From CAZMLC01 sp964567125 (GTDB lineage: Bacteria; Verrucomicrobiota; Kiritimatiellia; RFP12; UBA1067), in NCBI GenBank assembly GCA_964567125.1, contig CAZMLC010000010.1:1-54577 (forward strand): a stretch of DNA of 54,577 nucleotides, in the 5' to 3' direction. Below, piece after piece: positions 50,712 through 54,577 of the stretch (its first letter is position 1; each line of letters begins with the position of its first letter). Both the position numbers and the translations under genes were made by a program. Under the pieces are notes generated by a model. That model did not search any database. It saw nothing but the letters and a program-made list of their open reading frames with translations, and was not told the origin of the DNA.

Positions 50712-51632
50712 CTAACGGGAAAGGCGTTTGCGCTCCTCAAGGTAAGCGCGCACAAAGGTGTCGATCGGCTCATCCGTCTTGGCGAGACGATAGTCGACCT
50801 TCATTTCGGCGCAGGATTTGCGATAGGTCTCGATAAACTCGCCCATCAGGTCCTTGTATTCCTTGGCGAGAGAACGCGGGTCAGCAATCACCTTTTCGCC
50901 AGTCTCCAGGTCTTCAAATTCCGCGCCGTGACGCATGTTGAGATCCAGCTCCATCGGATCCAAGGTGTGGAAGACAATGACATCGTGCAGGTTTTTGCGG
51001 AAATGGGCGATCGCCTTGATGATTTCCGGCTGATCGTCGAGCAAGTCTGAAATGATGATGATCATAGCGCGGCGGTTGATCGATTCCGCAATCTGGTGCA
51101 TCACATCCGCGCCGGCGGTTCCTTTGGATGGTTTGTACTCTTGCAGGATCTTGAGCGAATTGTTCAACTCGTTAAAGGAGTTCTTGCAGGGCAGGGCGGC
51201 ATCCATCTTTTCGCCGTAGATGTACATACCGATTGAGTCGCGCGCCTTGAGGACCACGTAGCCCAATGCCGCGGCCAGCGAACAGGCGTATTGGAATTTG
51301 GTCGGGCGGTCGCCCGAGGAGGTGTAATTCATGGAGCCGCTGCGGTCAACAAGCAAGTAGACGCGCAGATTCGTTTCATCCTGATAGCGGCGGATGTAGT
51401 ACTTGTCCGTACGGCCAAGGACCTTCCAGTCGATGCGCTTCAAGTCATCGCCCGGCATGTACGAGCGGTGATCAGCGAACTCCGTACTCGCACCCTTCTG
51501 GGCGCTGCGATGCCGGCCTGCCAACGTGCCTTCCACGACGTAGCGCGAGTTCAGCATCAGCCGGTTCAGCTTCGACATCTGCGCCGCATTCAGATAGGCG
51601 GCGATTCCCTCTTTTGTCTCTTCCTTAGCCAT
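50712..51632 (-). CDS. DUF58 domain protein
   Basis: This 306-residue soluble protein has the DUF58 signature FADHRSYMPGDDLKRIDWKV (about 52-71) followed by YYIRRYQDE, and a VWA-like domain with MIDAS motif DRSGS (Asp96, Ser98, Ser100) and IISDLLDD. DUF58 proteins are nearly always encoded with MoxR ATPases and are their likely substrates or adaptors, at the inner face of the membrane. It starts 8 bases after the upstream gene ends, with AGGA before its ATG, and ends 35 bases before the BatA-like gene. Confidence 0.93.
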   Translation of the reverse strand: MAKEETKEGIAAYLNAAQMSKLNRLMLNSRYVVEGTLAGRHRSAQKGASTEFADHRSYMPGDDLKRIDWKVLGRTDKYYIRRYQDETNLRVYLLVDRSGSMNYTSSGDRPTKFQYACSLAAALGYVVLKARDSIGMYIYGEKMDAALPCKNSFNELNNSLKILQEYKPSKGTAGADVMHQIAESINRRAMIIIISDLLDDQPEIIKAIAHFRKNLHDVIVFHTLDPMELDLNMRHGAEFEDLETGEKVIADPRSLAKEYKDLMGEFIETYRKSCAEMKVDYRLAKTDEPIDTFVRAYLEERKRLSR

Positions 51633-51640
51633 CCCAAATC

Positions 51641-52462
51641 CTATCGTTTCGGCGTTGCAACCACCCAGAAATCGCCTTCGCTTTCAACGAGCAAAGCGTA
51701 ACGTCCGTCCGAATCACTCTTTAAGAAGCGCACGCCATTGGCCACGCCGTTGAGACCTGCGATGCCGCGCGTGACGCCCGTATCCGCCGTCACCTCGAAT
51801 TCAAGCGTGACAGGATTCGCGCTGCGCCGGCCCACAATAGCAACCGTCTTCTTGCCATACTGCGTGAACGGCATGGACTTGAACGAGGTCGCGGCCTTTC
51901 CAATCGTCTTGGAATAACAGGAGTAGCGCTGGTTTTTCACCTTGATCAGCTTGCTCATGGGTTCGATGCGATAGACCCAGGGGTCGCCGAAACGATCCGT
52001 TCGCTTGAGCGTTTTGCCAATCGGCATCTCGAGAACCGGCGCGAGACTGAGCGGATACTCCACGTGATCGACGTAGTAGGTCTTCAACACGCGGTCAATT
52101 TCTGCGCACTCCATGCGGCTCAACCAGCGCCGGGCCATCTGGTCCGCGGCACGGACCATCGCCGATGCGGCCTTGTCCGTTGTCAGGACACTTTCAAAGA
52201 CGCGTGTCGCGTCGCTGTGCTTGCCGGCTGCGAGCAGGTGCCATGCCGCCAGCGTGGTGACCACAGGCAGGTAGTCGCCGAGCTGCGATGCGCGCTGCAT
52301 GACCGACTGCGCGGCAACGATCACGCCATCGTGATTGTTCGGCTCCTTGACATGGATGTTCCAGACTTTGAGGAAGGCCTCTTCCTGAGGTGTGGCAGCC
52401 TGCGCGGCTGCCACACTCAGCATGAGGAGAATACTGACTGTCAAACGTATAAAGCGGGTCAT
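51641..52462 (-). CDS. Secreted protein with a GspG-like C-terminal motif
   Basis: This 273-residue protein has a signal peptide (about 1-23) and a helical TPR-like region (about 27-115). A segment follows with YYVDHVEYPLSLAPVL and RFGDPWVYRI, the pattern (YP....L ... DPWG.PY.Y) of the globular domain of type II secretion major pseudopilins. The pilin N-terminal helix is absent, so this is not a pilus subunit itself; the similarity is by motif only. The last 100 residues are unrecognised. It lies between DUF4159 (24-base gap) and DUF58 (8-base gap), in the operon. Confidence 0.55.
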   Translation of the reverse strand: MTRFIRLTVSILLMLSVAAAQAATPQEEAFLKVWNIHVKEPNNHDGVIVAAQSVMQRASQLGDYLPVVTTLAAWHLLAAGKHSDATRVFESVLTTDKAASAMVRAADQMARRWLSRMECAEIDRVLKTYYVDHVEYPLSLAPVLEMPIGKTLKRTDRFGDPWVYRIEPMSKLIKVKNQRYSCYSKTIGKAATSFKSMPFTQYGKKTVAIVGRRSANPVTLEFEVTADTGVTRGIAGLNGVANGVRFLKSDSDGRYALLVESEGDFWVVATPKR

Positions 52463-52486
52463 CGTATCAACTTTCGTTATCAGCGC

Positions 52487-54034
52487 TTAGCGGGTCATGG
52501 CGTAGAGCAAAATGTTCACGCCGAGTTTGATGGCGTCGTCCGAAAGATAACTCTTGCTGTAAATGTTCGGTGAAAGCTCCCAGGCGCCCAGCATACCGAC
52601 CGGGCTGTAGATCACCGCGGTGTGACCTTCCGTATCGAGCGTCAGAACATTCGGCGCGATGGTTGCCGAGGGCGGAGTCAGCGAATTCGCATAGGCATCG
52701 GTCACGCGCATCTTGCCGATCGGGAAGGGGGTCTTGTAGATGGCATGGCCGAGCTTGAGGATGTCGAACGACGTGCCCGGCATGATCTCCTTCATCAGCT
52801 CGCGGAACGACTGGTCAAAGGCCGAACGCCCGCAACAGGATTCCGCGATGATCAGACCGCCATTTTTCAGATAGGTCTGCAGCGCCTTGGCCTCTTCCGG
52901 TTTCAGCTTGAAGGTTTCGTGGCCGGTCATGTAGAGCACGGGACAGTCATTCAGGTTCGGGTCCGTAAGTTTCAGTTCCTTGGACGAGAACTTGACCGGA
53001 ACACCCGTCATGCGGTTGTACTGCTGCAAGAGGGCGGAGAGTCCTGCATGCCGCGTCTTCCACTCGCCGTTTGAGCCGTAGACCACCTGCGCGATGCTCA
53101 TGGCGCCCGGCGTCGAGACCTGCTTGCTGTCCTCATAGTTGGTCTTCTTGACATTGTCCGCGGCCCAGGTGCGCATGGCCGTTGCATAGGTCAAAATGTT
53201 CATGCCCAGCTGTTGCGCCGATTCCGGGGTGTAGGCTAGAATATTGTCGTCTTCCAGCGGATCCCAGCCGACCTCCATGCCGAAGCGCGAGATGATCACC
53301 ATGGTGCGGCAATCGTAGGTCACGCCCTCCAGCCAGGGATCTGTGCCATTGTAGATCGTGCGCACGCCGGGACGGTAGGCCACGCGGTCGAGCTGATAGT
53401 ATGCGTGGAAAATCGGATGGTCGGCGGCCAGGCGTTGAACCGGTGCTTCGGGGAAGACCTCGTTCATCACGCGGATCGCGGAATCGTAGAAGGGTTTCGA
53501 TCCCATGCCGGCGTTCAGGATCAGCGTGCCGCCCTTGATCAGGTATTCGCGCAGACGCTGCTTCTCCTCCGCATTGAGGGTCCAGTGATAGTGGCCGGAA
53601 CGGTAGAGGATCGGATTCTTGTCCGGGTCGGCATTGATTTCGGCAAACGATTTCGCCTCGAACTCATAGTTCACATCCGCCATGGACTTCAGCGCCTTGA
53701 GCAGATTGTTCAGATCGTTCGGACGGGCGTTCCAATCCTGTTCACCGTACTGCGAGGTGAGCTTGGTGAACATGGTCGGCGGTTTCGGCGGATTTTTCTT
53801 TTCCGAACGCGACATCGGCTGAGCCGGCGGCGGCGGATAGGGGATGAAGGTCTCACCACCTGCAATGTTTGCCGGCGGCGGTGGCGTCTCTTTACGCGGC
53901 GGCGGCGGAATAAAACCGCGCTCGCTGGAGCCATCACCATCGAAAATTTGCTGACCACCTGCTGTCACAGCAATCAACGTTGCGCAAAACAAGAAAAACA
54001 GTTTCCTGACATACGCAGACACTCGACTCTTCAT
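52487..54034 (-). CDS. Secreted protein with two DUF4159 domains
   Basis: This 515-residue protein has a signal peptide (about 1-28), a proline-rich stretch (PPPRKETPPPPAN and PYPPPPAQP, about 40-75), then two amidotransferase-like DUF4159 domains. The first is marked by PILYRSGHYHWTLNAEEKQRL...GGTLILNAGMGSKPF, the second by PVLYMTGHETFKLKPEEAKAL...GGLIIAESCCGRSAF. Catalytic function of the family is unknown. The strong ribosome binding site GAGAGGAGGG precedes the ATG. It is the first gene of the long minus-strand cluster ending with the sialidase. Confidence 0.85.
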   Translation of the reverse strand: MKSRVSAYVRKLFFLFCATLIAVTAGGQQIFDGDGSSERGFIPPPPRKETPPPPANIAGGETFIPYPPPPAQPMSRSEKKNPPKPPTMFTKLTSQYGEQDWNARPNDLNNLLKALKSMADVNYEFEAKSFAEINADPDKNPILYRSGHYHWTLNAEEKQRLREYLIKGGTLILNAGMGSKPFYDSAIRVMNEVFPEAPVQRLAADHPIFHAYYQLDRVAYRPGVRTIYNGTDPWLEGVTYDCRTMVIISRFGMEVGWDPLEDDNILAYTPESAQQLGMNILTYATAMRTWAADNVKKTNYEDSKQVSTPGAMSIAQVVYGSNGEWKTRHAGLSALLQQYNRMTGVPVKFSSKELKLTDPNLNDCPVLYMTGHETFKLKPEEAKALQTYLKNGGLIIAESCCGRSAFDQSFRELMKEIMPGTSFDILKLGHAIYKTPFPIGKMRVTDAYANSLTPPSATIAPNVLTLDTEGHTAVIYSPVGMLGAWELSPNIYSKSYLSDDAIKLGVNILLYAMTR

Positions 54035-54047
54035 AGCACCCTCCTCT

Positions 54048-54061
54048 CTGTCATTTGACAG
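54048..54061. repeat. Perfect short inverted repeat in the DUF4159 operon leader
   Basis: CTGTCATTTGACAG: two 6-base arms around TT, just upstream of the GAGAGGAGGG ribosome binding site. It could be a regulator site or a small hairpin near the translation start. Confidence 0.4.
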
Positions 54062-54402
54062 ATTTAAAACGTATTACAATTAAAGTAGCAGAAGTTGTCT
54101 TTCCGCTCAATCCCTAAATAAACGCAGGCAAAAGAATAAAAGGACTTGCGCGTGCTTTCTGTATGGGGTATTTTTTTACATGAAATTATGTGATGTGCAA
54201 ACTATGGAAACTCAGGGTGTGAAATGAAATCATCCATTCTCCCAGCATCTGGCACGCCTCCGCAATCCTCGGCGACGGTCGTTCGTCCTTGCTCGCTTTG
54301 GCCCCGCTTGCCTCATCCTGTCTGCGCACACCTCTTGAGGGTCCGCTTTGTTGTGGATCGGGCAATGTCCGGGGTGCAGGGGTTAAGGGGTGGAAAAATC
54401 AG

Positions 54403-54429
54403 CGTCCCAGTACTCCCAGTCGTCCCAGT
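54403..54429 (+). repeat. Three tandem 9-base repeats
   Basis: CGTCCCAGT, ACTCCCAGT and CGTCCCAGT follow directly on each other; the middle copy differs at its first two bases. Confidence 0.7.
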
Positions 54430-54577
54430 CTGAGAGATGCATTTTCTAAGCGCCTCAACCACGTGGTCGGTGGTTATAATTAGCAGCTCTTAACTTATTG
54501 ACACTTGATGACACTCCTAACTTAGTCGATGCTGAAATAGTCATAAATATTTAAACAACAGTTTCTTATGACTTAAT

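Larger units (their letters stand above)
54035..54577. other. 543-base intergenic region at the right edge
   Basis: It contains the leader of the DUF4159 operon, an inverted repeat and three tandem 9-mers (listed separately). The stretch 54230-54390 is open on the minus strand with ordinary residue composition but no start codon. I see no gene that can be supported. Confidence 0.5.

Noticed and set aside
54224..54433. 69-residue plus-strand open frame at the right edge
   Set aside because: There is no clear ribosome binding site; the product is rich in Pro/Ser/Val with no homology signal, and it runs through the tandem 9-mers.
1..54577. CRISPR arrays, insertion sequences or prophage genes
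   Set aside because: No regularly spaced repeats, transposase, integrase or phage structural motifs were found on reading both strands.

Overview
The window reads as a chromosomal segment from an uncultured PVC-superphylum bacterium, most likely Kiritimatiellota or Lentisphaerota. The evidence is indirect: a Chlamydia-type long GreA (713 residues), many Tat-exported Gfo/Idh/MocA oxidoreductases, a DUF1080 protein, Reg_prop/Y_Y_Y sensor architecture, a sialidase, and a large MoxR/VWA/DUF4159 cluster of the kind common in Planctomycetes and relatives. Three runs of exactly 100 N mark scaffold joins, so this is a draft or metagenome assembly. I see no phage, insertion sequence or CRISPR array.

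Left part (1-23.9 kb). A DnaJ/TerB-like gene runs off the left edge. Next is DUF1080-purN-histidine kinase on the plus strand, closed by a hairpin terminator shared with a minus-strand pair (Tat-exported TIM-barrel isomerase and oxidoreductase). A lipoprotein/secreted-protein pair and a lone V-type ATPase K subunit follow. Then come a second Tat-exported oxidoreductase with an FAD-dependent partner, thiE, an LRR_5 surface protein, xseB-amidase-propeller, an AI-2E-type permease broken by a gap, a PhnP-like hydrolase behind a third oxidoreductase, a KamA/EpmB radical-SAM gene, and greA-folK. The oxidoreductase/isomerase/DUF1080 set suggests periplasmic oxidation and cleavage of glycosides through keto-sugars.

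Middle part (23.9-36.5 kb). A complete F-type ATP synthase operon (atpBEFHAGDC, minus strand) starts at a near-consensus promoter so close to atpB that the mRNA should be almost leaderless. It is followed by a TrmH-family methyltransferase, an ACT-domain regulator directly behind a tRNA-Thr(CGU) and its terminator, an amidohydrolase coupled to an alpha-toroid protein, and a double-receiver/nrdR/NIF3-like unit.

Right part (35.4-54.0 kb). About a dozen minus-strand genes lie almost end to end: DUF4159, a secreted protein with a GspG-like motif, DUF58, BatA-like VWA, a second VWA protein, a secreted jelly-roll-like protein, a very large DUF4175-like membrane protein, a secreted protein/TPR-like protein cut by a gap, a secreted protein, an FHA-MoxR fusion ATPase, an AraC regulator and a sialidase. 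It looks like an envelope-associated AAA+/VWA machine with unusual added parts, and is the best candidate for an undescribed system. The last 540 bases hold its promoter region, a short inverted repeat and three tandem 9-mers, but no gene I can support.
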